DNA of 13,584 nucleotides from Candidatus Pelagibacter sp. (GCA_002704625.1 PAGZ01000048.1:10887-24470); one strand, 5' to 3'; positions 1 to 7,420 are shown, counted from the stretch's first letter. Notes: generated by a model not told the origin, from the letters alone. Translations and numbers: made by a program.

Positions 1-310
1 AATTATATATTTTTTTTTGATTTACCAAATTAAAATCATAATCATCTATAATTAAGGTATGAAATTTTTCATATTTGTTTATATCTGAAAATTGTTTAAT
101 AAAGCTTTTTTTATTATTTAAAAGAATAAAATGAAAAGGAAACTTTTTTTTATTCTTTAAACTTAATTTTAAATTTGAATTAATAAAAAAAAAAACTTGA
201 TATCTATTTTTTATTTCAGAGGCAATTTTGAAACATCTAATAAAATGACCAAGGCCTTTTGTTGGATCCTTAGGTAATCTAAAAGCTATTTTTTTTTTAT
301 TAAACTCCAT
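1..310 (-). CDS. pseG: PseG-like UDP-sugar hydrolase, N-terminal part (runs off left edge)
   Basis: I translated this by hand from the complement of 310-1: about 103 residues, open at the window edge. It begins MEFNKKKIAFRLP and shows K-G-L-G-H-F-I-R-C near residues 18-26, which matches the nucleotide-sugar-binding start of PseG (RAD..IGLGHvmRC). Further on, LIIDDYDFN near residues 86-94 corresponds to the conserved 'vvDhYg' segment. PseG removes UDP from UDP-2,4-diacetamido-2,4,6-trideoxy-beta-L-altrose in the cytoplasm, giving the free sugar that PseI condenses with phosphoenolpyruvate. The ATG at 310 lies inside the 3' end of pseI (25 nt overlap), so the two are probably translated together. 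The catalytic C-terminal half is not visible, so the substrate could be a related UDP-sugar. The function rests on these motifs plus the neighbouring pseI. Confidence 0.72.
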   Translation of the reverse strand, partial: MEFNKKKIAFRLPKDPTKGLGHFIRCFKIASEIKNRYQVFFFINSNLKLSLKNKKKFPFHFILLNNKKSFIKQFSDINKYEKFHTLIIDDYDFNLVNQKKIYN

Positions 311-1342
311 TTTAAACGACTACCAGATTTAATTGTTTTTAAACTTTTTTTTCCTAAAAATTTATCTAAATATTTTGGATGAATTCCATAACAAGGTCTT
401 ATAGATTTTATATTATCTTTTTTTATTACTTCACCTTTTTTTATATCTTTTATTACATAAAGAGACCTTCTTCCATTTAAATTTTGTTTTGAAGATTTTG
501 AGATATTGTAATTAATTTTCCCGTTTGAAATTTCATTATTTCTAATCCTTCTGATTAACTCTTTTAATTCTTTAAGATAAATAGAAAAAAAGCTGTCAAC
601 ACTATTAACACCATATGGTTTAATATGTTTTTCTAACATTACAGCTCCAAGTGAGGCTGCATGTATACTTGTTTCTATACCTTTCGTATGATCTGAAAAA
701 CCTGATAGACATTTAAATTTTTTTTTTAATGTCTTCCATAGTCTTTAAATTTAATTCTTTTATCTCAGCTGGATAGGATGAAGTACATTTTAAAATTATA
801 AGCTTTTTATTAATTTTGGATATTTCTTTTATAGCTAGAGATAAGTCATTCAAATTAGCTAAGCCGTTTGATAAAATGATAGGTTTATTCGTTTTCGCAA
901 CTTTTCTTATAAGCGGTATATCAGTAATCTCAGGAGATGCAATTTTATATGCTGGACATTTAACTTTCTCTAGTACCTTTAAATTTGATAAATCAAAGAC
1001 AGATGCAAAGACAGTTAAATTAATTTTTTTACAATAAGAAAATAATTTAGGAAACCATTCAATGGGAGTTTCTGCTTTTTTATATAATTTATATAAATAT
1101 TGATATTGTGACCAAGAATTTTTTTTTTTAATTCTAAAATCTTTTGTACTGTTGTTGATTGTGATGGTATCTGCTTGATAAGCTTGTAATTTTACAGCAT
1201 CAACACCTGCTTTTTTCAAGTCTTTAAGAAATTTTTTAAGAACAACGAAATTTTTATTATGGTTGGCTGAAACTTCTGCCACAATAAAACATCTTTTATT
1301 ACTTATTAATTTTTTGTTAATTCTAATTTTTTGTGTAAACAT
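286..1342 (-). pseudogene. pseI: Pseudaminic acid synthase PseI (NeuB family), split by a +1 in poly-A
   Basis: The enzyme condenses a 2,4-diacetamido-trideoxyhexose with phosphoenolpyruvate to give a nonulosonic acid. Frame one (1342-713) gives the N-terminal TIM-barrel part: FIVAEVSANHN, VDAVKLQAY, AYKIASPEITDIPLI, KCTSSYPAEI. It then stops just after MEDIKKKI. Past the 10-A run (718-727 on the complement) the other frame continues without loss: KCLSGFSDHTKGI, then VMLEKH, then a C-terminal SAF (antifreeze-like) domain with RSLYVIKDIKKGEV and SIRPCYGIHPKYL. With nine A residues the gene reads through as about 351 residues, the normal family length. The 'EITDIPLI' and 'SIRP.YG.HPKYL' blocks favour PseI over sialate or legionaminate synthases. 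No second ATG offers another start. The coding sequence looks intact apart from one base, so sequencing error or slippage is as likely as true decay. Confidence 0.85.
718..727 (-). repeat. 10-A homopolymer at the pseI frame break
   Basis: Ten T residues on the plus strand (ten A residues on the coding strand) follow MEDI in pseI. Nine would keep one open frame. This is the point where the two reading frames must be joined. Confidence 0.85.
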
Positions 1343-1355
1343 AACTAGATTTAAA

Positions 1356-2288
1356 ATGCAAAATAACTCAAATAAAAATAAATATTTATTAACAGTTATT
1401 ATACCTTTTTATAACATTGGCAATCAATTTAATAAGTGTATCAAAAGATTAAACAATATACGAGATGAAAGATTAGAAATTATTTTTGTTGATGATGGAT
1501 CGACAAAAAATTTGAATAATAAATATTTTTTGCACATCCAAAAAAGAGAAAATTATAAATTAATTAAATTAAATAAAAATAAAGGACCAGGAGTCGCAAG
1601 AAATAATGGCATTAAATTTTCTAAAGGAGAATTCTTAATATTCTTAGATAGTGATGATAAACTTAAACATAAAAATCTTATTAAATTATTAGATTATCTC
1701 GAAAGAGAGAAAAATAGAGAAATTATTTTTTTTAATTACTTTAAAAAAAAGAATAGATATAAGATCAATTTATCAAAAAAAAAAATTGAAAAATATAAAA
1801 TTATAAAACTTTTTTTAAGAACTGAGTTAGAAATGTGTTCTAATTTTTATTGTTTTAAAAAAAATTTTTTAACTAAATATAAAATAAAATTTTCATCAGG
1901 TTATTATGAAGATATAGTTTTTATGTTAAAAAATTTTTATTATATGAGAAGATTTCATTTATTTAAATTAGTTATTTATGAAAAAATTGATAACAAAAAA
2001 TCAATTACTAATACTTATTCGAAAAAACATCTTTTGGATTTTTTAAGAAGTGTAAAAATGAAAGTAAACTTTTTTAAGCAAAAAATTAAAAAAAATAATT
2101 TAGTTAATGATCTTCAATTTGGTTTAAGAGGTGATTATATTTTTTCAAAAAAAATATCAAATAACTATGATAAATTTAAATCATCCCATTTTTTTATAGA
2201 TAATTTTTTCAAAAAAATTATAAGTAAAGAATTTAAGGTAATAACATCTTATGATAAAAAGGTTTTAAAGGAACTATTTTACAAATGA
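1356..2288 (+). CDS. Family 2 glycosyltransferase (GT-A fold)
   Basis: A 310-residue GT2 enzyme that would transfer a sugar from a nucleotide donor during cytoplasmic assembly of a surface glycan. Seen: the opening strand LLTVIIPFYN (residues 11-20), nucleotide-binding FVDDGS (44-49), GPGVARNNG (77-85), the DXD metal motif in LDSDD (97-101), and YEDIVFM (184-190), the acidic segment where the catalytic base usually sits. The frame stays open upstream to 1263, but that part is antisense to pseI and encodes a false hydrophobic leader; the GT-A strand starts about 10 residues after the ATG at 1356, so I chose that start. Only 13 nt separate it from the divergent pseI start, so its promoter must overlap pseI. 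The stop overlaps the next start (ATGA). Donor and acceptor cannot be told from sequence. The 11-A run at 1775-1785 is in frame here. Confidence 0.88.
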   Translation: MQNNSNKNKYLLTVIIPFYNIGNQFNKCIKRLNNIRDERLEIIFVDDGSTKNLNNKYFLHIQKRENYKLIKLNKNKGPGVARNNGIKFSKGEFLIFLDSDDKLKHKNLIKLLDYLEREKNREIIFFNYFKKKNRYKINLSKKKIEKYKIIKLFLRTELEMCSNFYCFKKNFLTKYKIKFSSGYYEDIVFMLKNFYYMRRFHLFKLVIYEKIDNKKSITNTYSKKHLLDFLRSVKMKVNFFKQKIKKNNLVNDLQFGLRGDYIFSKKISNNYDKFKSSHFFIDNFFKKIISKEFKVITSYDKKVLKELFYK

Positions 2289-3592
2289 AAAAATACTTTA
2301 CATGCAATGATATTGAGAAATCATTATATATTGCCCCAAATGAAATTAGATCTTGCTGTCAAAGATTTTTTTATAATGGTAAAATGAGAGGAGACGCAAG
2401 ATTAATTAAAATAAAAGATGGCGTTACTCCTAGTTCAAAAGATATAAAAGAAGCTAGAGAAAATCTTTTTAATGAAATACAAAATAAAAAATCTGAAAGT
2501 TGTAATGGTTGTCCTTTTTTATTTGAGACAGAAAAAAAACCTAAATTTGACTCCCAAATTAATCATTTGTCAATTGAACACCACTCTGTTTGCAATTTGA
2601 GGTGTAACTATTGTAGTGAAATTTATTACGGCGGCAAAAGATCAAAATATAATGTTATAGAATTTATTAAATACTTAAATAAAGAAAAAAGTTTTGAAAA
2701 TTGTAAACAAGTCGTTTGGGGTGGTGGTGAGCCAACATTAGATAAATCGTTTGAGATTATTGTTGATGAAATAGATAAACAAGCAAATCCAAATTTGTAT
2801 CATCGAGTATTTACAAATGCAGTAAGATATCATGAAGCCATAACAAAATTTCTTAAAAAAGGATTAATTAAAATTGTTACTAGCATTGATGCAGGAACGA
2901 AAGAAACTTTTAAGATTGTTAGAGGTAGAGACAAATTTATTAATGTATTTGAAAATCTATCTTTATATTCAAAAATCGACCCAGATAAAGTTACTATTAA
3001 ATATATTCTTACAAATGAAAATTGTGATGAAAAAAATTTAGATGAATTCGTTAAAAATTGTATTAAATATGAACTTAATGATTGTTCTTATCAAATAAGT
3101 GTAAACTTTAAATATGATGAATTGAGATTAGATCATTTAAAGAAAATTATATATCTAATGTATAAACTTAAGGGGGCAAATATTAATAAGTTTTTTTGTG
3201 ATGATCATATTGCAGCTAGATTTAAAAAACTTAATAAGAATGATAGAGATGAAATTATAAAGTTTATAGGTGAAAACAGCTATGAAAGTGTTTGTTTAAA
3301 TTTTAATAATAAAATAAAAAATATTAATATATATGGTGTTGGAGATATAGCTTTAAATTTTTTAGAAAAAACGAATTTAATGAACTCATTTGAAGAAATA
3401 AATCTTTTTGACGGAGACCCAAAAAAAATTGGCATGAAAATTAAAGATATTAAAATTAGAAATCCTAATGAAGTAAAAAATAATGATTATAAAATATATA
3501 TTTCAACAGCACAAAGTTTTGATGATATTTATCAGAATCTTATTAAGATGAGTGTTAATAAACAAAGATTAATTTCTGGCTTATTTATCTGA
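2285..3592 (+). CDS. Radical SAM protein with N-terminal Cys cluster and C-terminal Rossmann-like domain
   Basis: 435 residues in three parts. Residues 1-80 carry cysteines C7, C24, C25, C73 and C76 around IAPNEIRSCCQRF and SCNGCPF, which look like ligands of an auxiliary iron-sulfur cluster of the twitch/SPASM kind, placed before the core rather than after it. Residues 95-300 are the radical SAM core, with C103-x3-C107-x2-C110 (CNLRCNYC) for the catalytic 4Fe-4S cluster and WGGGEP (145-150) for S-adenosylmethionine. Residues 344-432 look Rossmann-like: NINIYGVGDIAL, then a strand ending INLFDGDP, then YISTAQS, as in C-terminal domains seen on some glycan-locus proteins. It overlaps the glycosyltransferase gene by 4 nt; a weak AAGGA lies 11 nt upstream of the ATG. 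The substrate is unknown. An oxidation, epimerisation or rearrangement on a sugar or its side chain is only a guess. Confidence 0.82.
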   Translation: MKKYFTCNDIEKSLYIAPNEIRSCCQRFFYNGKMRGDARLIKIKDGVTPSSKDIKEARENLFNEIQNKKSESCNGCPFLFETEKKPKFDSQINHLSIEHHSVCNLRCNYCSEIYYGGKRSKYNVIEFIKYLNKEKSFENCKQVVWGGGEPTLDKSFEIIVDEIDKQANPNLYHRVFTNAVRYHEAITKFLKKGLIKIVTSIDAGTKETFKIVRGRDKFINVFENLSLYSKIDPDKVTIKYILTNENCDEKNLDEFVKNCIKYELNDCSYQISVNFKYDELRLDHLKKIIYLMYKLKGANINKFFCDDHIAARFKKLNKNDRDEIIKFIGENSYESVCLNFNNKIKNINIYGVGDIALNFLEKTNLMNSFEEINLFDGDPKKIGMKIKDIKIRNPNEVKNNDYKIYISTAQSFDDIYQNLIKMSVNKQRLISGLFI

Positions 3593-3599
3593 TCTTTAT

Positions 3600-3619
3600 T
3601 GTAAATAAATCAATTTACA
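3600..3619. repeat. Short inverted repeat after the radical SAM gene
   Basis: TGTAAAT at 3600-3606 and its complement ATTTACA at 3613-3619 form a 7-bp stem with a 6-nt loop, eight bases after the stop codon. It is followed by A residues, not T residues, so it is not a canonical terminator for the plus strand. It may be an mRNA-end structure or chance in AT-rich DNA. Confidence 0.25.
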
Positions 3620-3630
3620 TAAAAAAAATA

Positions 3631-3711
3631 ATGAGCAAAAATATAGAAATAGAAAAAATTATTAGAAAAATTTTAAAAGAAAATAAAATTAATTATAAAA
3701 AAAAAATTTAA
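3631..3711 (+). CDS. Possible 26-codon peptide, perhaps remnant of an acyl carrier protein start
   Basis: An ATG-to-TAA reading frame reads MSKNIEIEKIIRKILKEN and ends in NYKKKI at a 9-A run. The start resembles the first helix of acyl carrier proteins (compare MNKEKQIHNYLIKIIFNN of the carrier protein at 5875-6117). No DSL-type serine motif follows in any frame before the next gene, so if it is an ACP remnant, most of it is gone. It sits in the only sizeable gap of block 2, 183 nt between the radical SAM gene and pseF. It could equally be a random short frame in AT-rich DNA. Confidence 0.2.
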   Translation: MSKNIEIEKIIRKILKENKINYKKKI

Positions 3712-3731
3712 TTTTTTTTTAAAAAACATTC

Positions 3732-3760
3732 AATACATAAGAAAACTTAAAAATTATGAT
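3732..3760 (+). promoter_or_regulatory. Candidate promoter before the pseF-ligase-ACP-aminotransferase run
   Basis: A -10-like TATGAT at 3755-3760 (5 of 6 to TATAAT) stands 17 nt after a weak -35-like AATACA at 3732-3737. Transcription would start very near the ATG at 3776, which has no Shine-Dalgarno sequence. In such AT-rich DNA -10-like hexamers are common, so the call is weak. The 183-nt gap is what makes a separate promoter plausible. Confidence 0.27.
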
Positions 3761-3775
3761 TAAATATTATTAAAA

Positions 3776-4441
3776 ATGAAAGTTACAAATAGATTAGCAA
3801 TTGTACCTGCTAGAATCGGGTCAAAAAGAATTAAACAAAAAAATATAAAAAAAATAGGTTCTAAAGCTTTAATTGAATATACCCTAGACACATTAAAGAA
3901 ATCTAAGTTTTTTGATACAATTCATGTTTCTACAGACAGTAAAAAAATTGCAAAATTAATTAAAAAAAATAAATTAGATTTCAATTTTATGAGACCAAAA
4001 AATCTTTCTGGTGATAAAATACCAATTTCTAGTGTAATAAATTTTGTAATCAATTCATTCAAAAAATTAAATAAAGAATTTGATGAAGTGTGGTTAATAT
4101 ATGCCTCTAATCCATTTATTTCTGTCAGTCATTTGAAAAGTGCATACAAATTGTATAATTTAAATAAAGGTAAATATTCAATAATGAGTGTTTCAAATTA
4201 TAATTATCCAATTAAATGGGCATTGAGTTTAAGTAAAAAAAATAAACTTAAACCAATTAATCCTAGGATAAAAAATTTAGATAATGATGTGGTTTGTGAA
4301 GCAGGAATGTTTGTAATTTATCAAAAAAATTTTTTTAGAAAAAAAAAGCTAATTTACAAAGGCTATAAAATTCCTATCTGGGACACTGTTGACATAGACA
4401 CTATAGATGATTTTATTATGGCTAAAAAACTTTTAAAATAA
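3776..4441 (+). CDS. pseF: CMP-sugar cytidylyltransferase (PseF-like, NeuA family)
   Basis: 221 residues, the usual size. The enzyme activates a nonulosonic acid by transferring CMP from CTP in the cytoplasm. Seen: IVPARIGSKRIKQKN (residues 9-23), the CTP-binding start; VSTDS (51-55); MRPKNLSGD (72-80); IYASNPF (108-114); YPIKWAL (144-150); EAGMFVIYQ (175-183); and the metal-binding VDIDTIDDF (205-213) near the end. The IYA..PF, P-I-x-x-A-L and EAG-F pattern follows PseF (IYATAPF, PIQRAL, DAGQFYW) better than sialate CMP-synthetases, and it agrees with pseI and pseG on the other strand. The usual glycine-rich 'RGGSKR' loop reads RIGSKR here. The next gene begins 4 nt after the stop. The exact sugar (pseudaminic acid or a relative) is inference. 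Confidence 0.83.
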   Translation: MKVTNRLAIVPARIGSKRIKQKNIKKIGSKALIEYTLDTLKKSKFFDTIHVSTDSKKIAKLIKKNKLDFNFMRPKNLSGDKIPISSVINFVINSFKKLNKEFDEVWLIYASNPFISVSHLKSAYKLYNLNKGKYSIMSVSNYNYPIKWALSLSKKNKLKPINPRIKNLDNDVVCEAGMFVIYQKNFFRKKKLIYKGYKIPIWDTVDIDTIDDFIMAKKLLK

Positions 4442-4445
4442 ATTT

Positions 4446-5882
4446 ATGAAAATTTATGAATATTTTTTAAAATCACTCAAAAAAAATCCTCATGAAATAT
4501 TTATTATTAGTGAAAAAAAAAAATATTCTTTTAATTATTTGAATAAAATAATAAGTGATTTTGAAAATAACATTTTTAAAGGTAATTTTATAACTATAAT
4601 TAATAAAAATTCTATCCATCATTTTGCTTTATATTTACTTTCGTCAAAACTAGGTAAAACTTTAGTTACTCTGAATCACGAGTCAAATTTGGATATAATT
4701 ATTGAACAAATTAAAAAATTTAATTTAGATAATATTTTCTGTTCTGATCAATTAAAAAAGAAATTTAATAAAAAGTTAAATAAAAACTTTATTAATAGAA
4801 ATTTTAATAATCAGAAATTTAAAAAAAAACAAACTAAAAAAAAGAATGAAATCTTCTTACTAACTTTTTCCTCGGGATCATCGAATAATCCTAAACCAAT
4901 ATCAATCAGTGAACATACAAAAATTGATAGAGCAAAATCAAATATAATATCTTTTGGAATAAAAAAAAAAAATAGAATTATAATTTCAACACCGTTACAC
5001 CATACTTTGGCTATTAGATTGATGACCATTGGAATTATTCAAGAGTCAAAAATTATTTTTATGGAGAATTATAATTTAAATAATTTTGTTAAATTAATTA
5101 GGTATTATAAATGTAATTTTACTTTTTTTATTTCAAATCAACTTATAGAGATTGTAAAAAATAAAATTAAACCATCTAATTTTAAAAGTTTGATATGTAT
5201 AGTATCTTCATCAGCATCTTTACCTATCGATATCAAAAATAAATTAGTAAGAATTTTTTCCAAAAATATATATGAAATGTATGGACTTTCTGAAGCAGCT
5301 GTAGTTAGTGTTTTGAATATTAAAAAACACATGAAACATGCTGACTCGGTTGGAAGGCCTGTCAAAAATGTTAAGGTAAGGGTAAATTATTTTAAAAATG
5401 AAAAAGTTGGTGAGATTGAAATTAAGTCAAAATATTTATTTCTTGGCTATTATTTAAAAAATAAACTAAAAAAAATTAATAATAAAGTTTTTTTTAAAAC
5501 AGGTGATATTGGTTTTATCAAAAAAGGATTTATTTATTTCTCAGGTAGGAAAAAAAATTTTGTTAAAATAAACGGTGTATCTATTTATTTAGATGATATT
5601 TCAAGTACATTAATGAATAAGAAAATTGTTGAAGATTGTGCGCTCACTTATATTGAAGATAAAAAAAACATAAATCCTAGAATCTGTTTGGTATTTGAAA
5701 GCAAAAAACATGATGTTAATTATATTAGAAATTTTTGTTTTAAAAATTTATCATTGTTTCAAGTTCCTACTTATATCTTTAAATTGAATAAAATTCCTAG
5801 AAATAAAATGAAAAAATTGAATATGATCGAAATTCGAAAAATTATAAATACAAAATTAAATTTAAAAAGAGTTTATGAATAA
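4446..5882 (+). CDS. AMP-forming acyl/aminoacyl ligase (ANL superfamily)
   Basis: 478 residues. It would activate a carboxylic acid with ATP as an acyl-adenylate and load it onto a thiol, here probably the carrier protein encoded next. Seen in order: P-loop LLTFSSGSSNNPKP (138-151), a variant of TSGTTGxPK; STPLHHTLA (181-189); the A5-like YEMYGLSEA (276-284); TGD (352-354); the hinge GRKKNFVKINGVSI (367-380); and near the C-terminus PRNKMKKLN (451-459), where one Lys should be the adenylation lysine. It is shorter than typical acyl-CoA synthetases (500-550), mainly through a short N-terminal lobe. An 8-nt overlap with the ACP gene supports a dedicated pair. It could accept a short fatty or hydroxy acid, or an amino acid; the sequence alone does not settle this. 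Confidence 0.85.
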   Translation: MKIYEYFLKSLKKNPHEIFIISEKKKYSFNYLNKIISDFENNIFKGNFITIINKNSIHHFALYLLSSKLGKTLVTLNHESNLDIIIEQIKKFNLDNIFCSDQLKKKFNKKLNKNFINRNFNNQKFKKKQTKKKNEIFLLTFSSGSSNNPKPISISEHTKIDRAKSNIISFGIKKKNRIIISTPLHHTLAIRLMTIGIIQESKIIFMENYNLNNFVKLIRYYKCNFTFFISNQLIEIVKNKIKPSNFKSLICIVSSSASLPIDIKNKLVRIFSKNIYEMYGLSEAAVVSVLNIKKHMKHADSVGRPVKNVKVRVNYFKNEKVGEIEIKSKYLFLGYYLKNKLKKINNKVFFKTGDIGFIKKGFIYFSGRKKNFVKINGVSIYLDDISSTLMNKKIVEDCALTYIEDKKNINPRICLVFESKKHDVNYIRNFCFKNLSLFQVPTYIFKLNKIPRNKMKKLNMIEIRKIINTKLNLKRVYE

Positions 5883-6117
5883 GGAAAAACAAATTCATAA
5901 TTATTTAATTAAGATTATATTTAATAATAAAGCACCTAAAAATTATAAGAATTTAGATATTTTAAAATTAAAAAAATTTGACTCTGTCTCAGTATTTAAA
6001 ATATTATTAAAAATAGAATCAAAATACAAAATAAAAATTGATGATAATGAATTATTTTCTAAAAAATTTAGAAAATTTATAAACTTAGTTAAACTTATTC
6101 AAAAGAAAACTTCATGA
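5875..6117 (+). CDS. Acyl/peptidyl carrier protein
   Basis: 80 residues, a standard carrier-protein length. The phosphopantetheine attachment site is S37 in KFDSVSVFKILLKIE (residues 34-48), matching the LDSlxxxxLxxxIE signature at the start of helix II; the rest is predicted helical. The charge is unusual: ACPs are normally acidic, but this one is lysine-rich because of the AT-biased codon use, with acidic residues mostly after the serine (IESKYKIKIDDNE). The gene is locked between the ligase (8-nt overlap at the start) and the aminotransferase (ATGA overlap at the end), so it is likely the acceptor for the ligase and perhaps the platform for later chemistry. It would need a phosphopantetheinyl transferase encoded elsewhere. 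Confidence 0.85.
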   Translation: MNKEKQIHNYLIKIIFNNKAPKNYKNLDILKLKKFDSVSVFKILLKIESKYKIKIDDNELFSKKFRKFINLVKLIQKKTS

Positions 6118-7412
6118 AATTAAAAAAAAATAGGGACTGGAATAAAGCAAAAAAAATAATCTTGGGTGGCAATTCCTTATTGTCAAAACGTCCCGAAATG
6201 TTTTTGCCCGACTATTGGCCAACATATTTTAGCAAAGCCTCCGGCATATATGTTTGGGATACTAATGGAAAAAAATATATAGATATGATATTCGCTGTAG
6301 GACAAAATACTCTTGGTTATTCAAATAAAAAAATAGACAATAAAGTTAAGAGCTATATCTCAAAAGGAACAATGTCGACACTAAATTGTATAGAGGAACT
6401 CGAATTGGCAAAAAAACTTATTAAAATTCACCCATGGGCTGGCATGGTAAAATTTGCAAGATCAGGTGGAGAAGCGAATTCTATAGCAATAAGAATTGCT
6501 AGAGCTGCAAGTGGTAAAGATAATGTTGCTATTTGTGGATACCATGGATGGCATGATTGGTATTTATCTGTAAATTTAAAATCAAAAAATAACTTGAGTC
6601 AACATTTATTACCTGGTCTGATACCAAAAGGAGTTCCTAAATCATTAAAAAATAATGTACATGCATTTGAAAATAATAACTTTGATAAATTAAAGCAAAT
6701 TTATTCAAGATATAAAATTGGTACTCTTATAATTGAGATAGCAAGGAGTAATTTACCAAATATCAAATTTTTAAAAAAAGTTAAAAAATTTTGTAATGAA
6801 AAAAAAATTATTTTAATTTTTGATGAGTGTACAAGCGGGTTTCGAAGAAATTTAGGTGGAGTACATTTATTGACAAAAATATATCCTGATATAGCAATGT
6901 TTGGAAAAGCTATTGGGAATGGATATGCAATTACTTGTGTTGTTGGAAAAAAAAATATTATGAAAAAGGCTGGAAATACTTTTATTAGCAGTACAATGTG
7001 GAGTGAAAGAGTTGGATTTGTAGCAGCTTTGGCTACAATAAATGAAATTGAAAAAACTAAAAGTTATAAAAAGTTGATTCGATATGGGAAATATATAAAT
7101 AAAGGTTGGAAAAACTTATCGAATAAACATGATCTTGATTTAAAAATAAGTGGTATTGAAAGTATCACATCATTCACATTTCCAAAAAATAACCAAATCT
7201 ACAAGACTTTTATATCACAAGAAATGTTAAAAAAAGGCTATTTAGCATCTAACTTAATATACTTTTGTTCAAAACATTCTTATAAAGTTATCGATGAGTA
7301 TTTAGTGAACTTAGATAAAATTTTTATGCAAATAAAAAATTATTCTTTGGCAAAAATAAAAAAAAAAATAAAAGGTAAAATTTCTCATAATACGTTTAAA
7401 AGATTGAATTAA
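6114..7412 (+). CDS. Class III PLP-dependent aminotransferase (glutamate-1-semialdehyde aminomutase-like)
   Basis: 432 residues, full length. Seen: GIYVWDTNGKKYIDM (44-58); cofactor phosphate-site RSGGEAN (116-122); YHGWHDW (143-149), where the aromatic residue stacks on PLP; FDECTSGFR (236-244) with D237 for the pyridine nitrogen; and the PLP lysine K265 in MFGKAIGNG. This is the fold of glutamate-1-semialdehyde 2,1-aminomutase, but the heme enzyme's context is absent and members of this branch occur in glycan loci, where they aminate sugars or small acids. The stop overlap with the ACP gene (4 nt) ties it to the ligase-ACP pair. It may supply the amino acid that is activated, or aminate an acyl group on the carrier; this is inference. 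Its 3' end overlaps the convergent ABC gene by 4 nt. Confidence 0.85.
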   Translation: MKLKKNRDWNKAKKIILGGNSLLSKRPEMFLPDYWPTYFSKASGIYVWDTNGKKYIDMIFAVGQNTLGYSNKKIDNKVKSYISKGTMSTLNCIEELELAKKLIKIHPWAGMVKFARSGGEANSIAIRIARAASGKDNVAICGYHGWHDWYLSVNLKSKNNLSQHLLPGLIPKGVPKSLKNNVHAFENNNFDKLKQIYSRYKIGTLIIEIARSNLPNIKFLKKVKKFCNEKKIILIFDECTSGFRRNLGGVHLLTKIYPDIAMFGKAIGNGYAITCVVGKKNIMKKAGNTFISSTMWSERVGFVAALATINEIEKTKSYKKLIRYGKYINKGWKNLSNKHDLDLKISGIESITSFTFPKNNQIYKTFISQEMLKKGYLASNLIYFCSKHSYKVIDEYLVNLDKIFMQIKNYSLAKIKKKIKGKISHNTFKRLN

Positions 7413-7420
7413 AATTCAAT
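7403..7420. terminator. Bidirectional terminator-like hairpin at convergent stops
   Basis: ATTGAATT at 7403-7410 is perfectly complementary to AATTCAAT at 7413-7420 with a 2-nt centre (7 bp plus a 4-nt loop in practice). A T-rich tract (TATTTTTTT) follows on the plus strand, and CTTTTAAACG follows on the minus strand. The stop codons of both convergent genes (7410-7412 plus; 7409-7411 minus) lie inside it. The stem is AT-rich and weak, but position and form fit a shared terminator. Confidence 0.5.

Noticed and set aside
286..639. Separate small gene on the minus strand starting MLEKHIKPYG
   Set aside because: It is the C-terminal SAF part of pseI; the conserved SGFSDHT segment lies upstream of this ATG in the same frame.
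816..1037. Plus-strand frame opposite pseI
   Set aside because: Shadow of pseI with no recognisable motif.
1263..1355. N-terminal extension of the glycosyltransferase frame with a hydrophobic, membrane-like leader
   Set aside because: It is antisense to the start of pseI, whose protein motifs there are clearly real, and the GT-A fold begins normally from the ATG at 1356.
3695..3720. A-run followed by T-run as a terminator hairpin after the radical SAM gene
   Set aside because: A pure A/T stem in DNA this AT-rich is expected by chance, and it lies about 100 nt after the stop codon.
4811..5365. Two minus-strand frames opposite the ligase gene
   Set aside because: They are antisense to the P-loop and YGLSEA regions of a clear ligase; no motif of their own.
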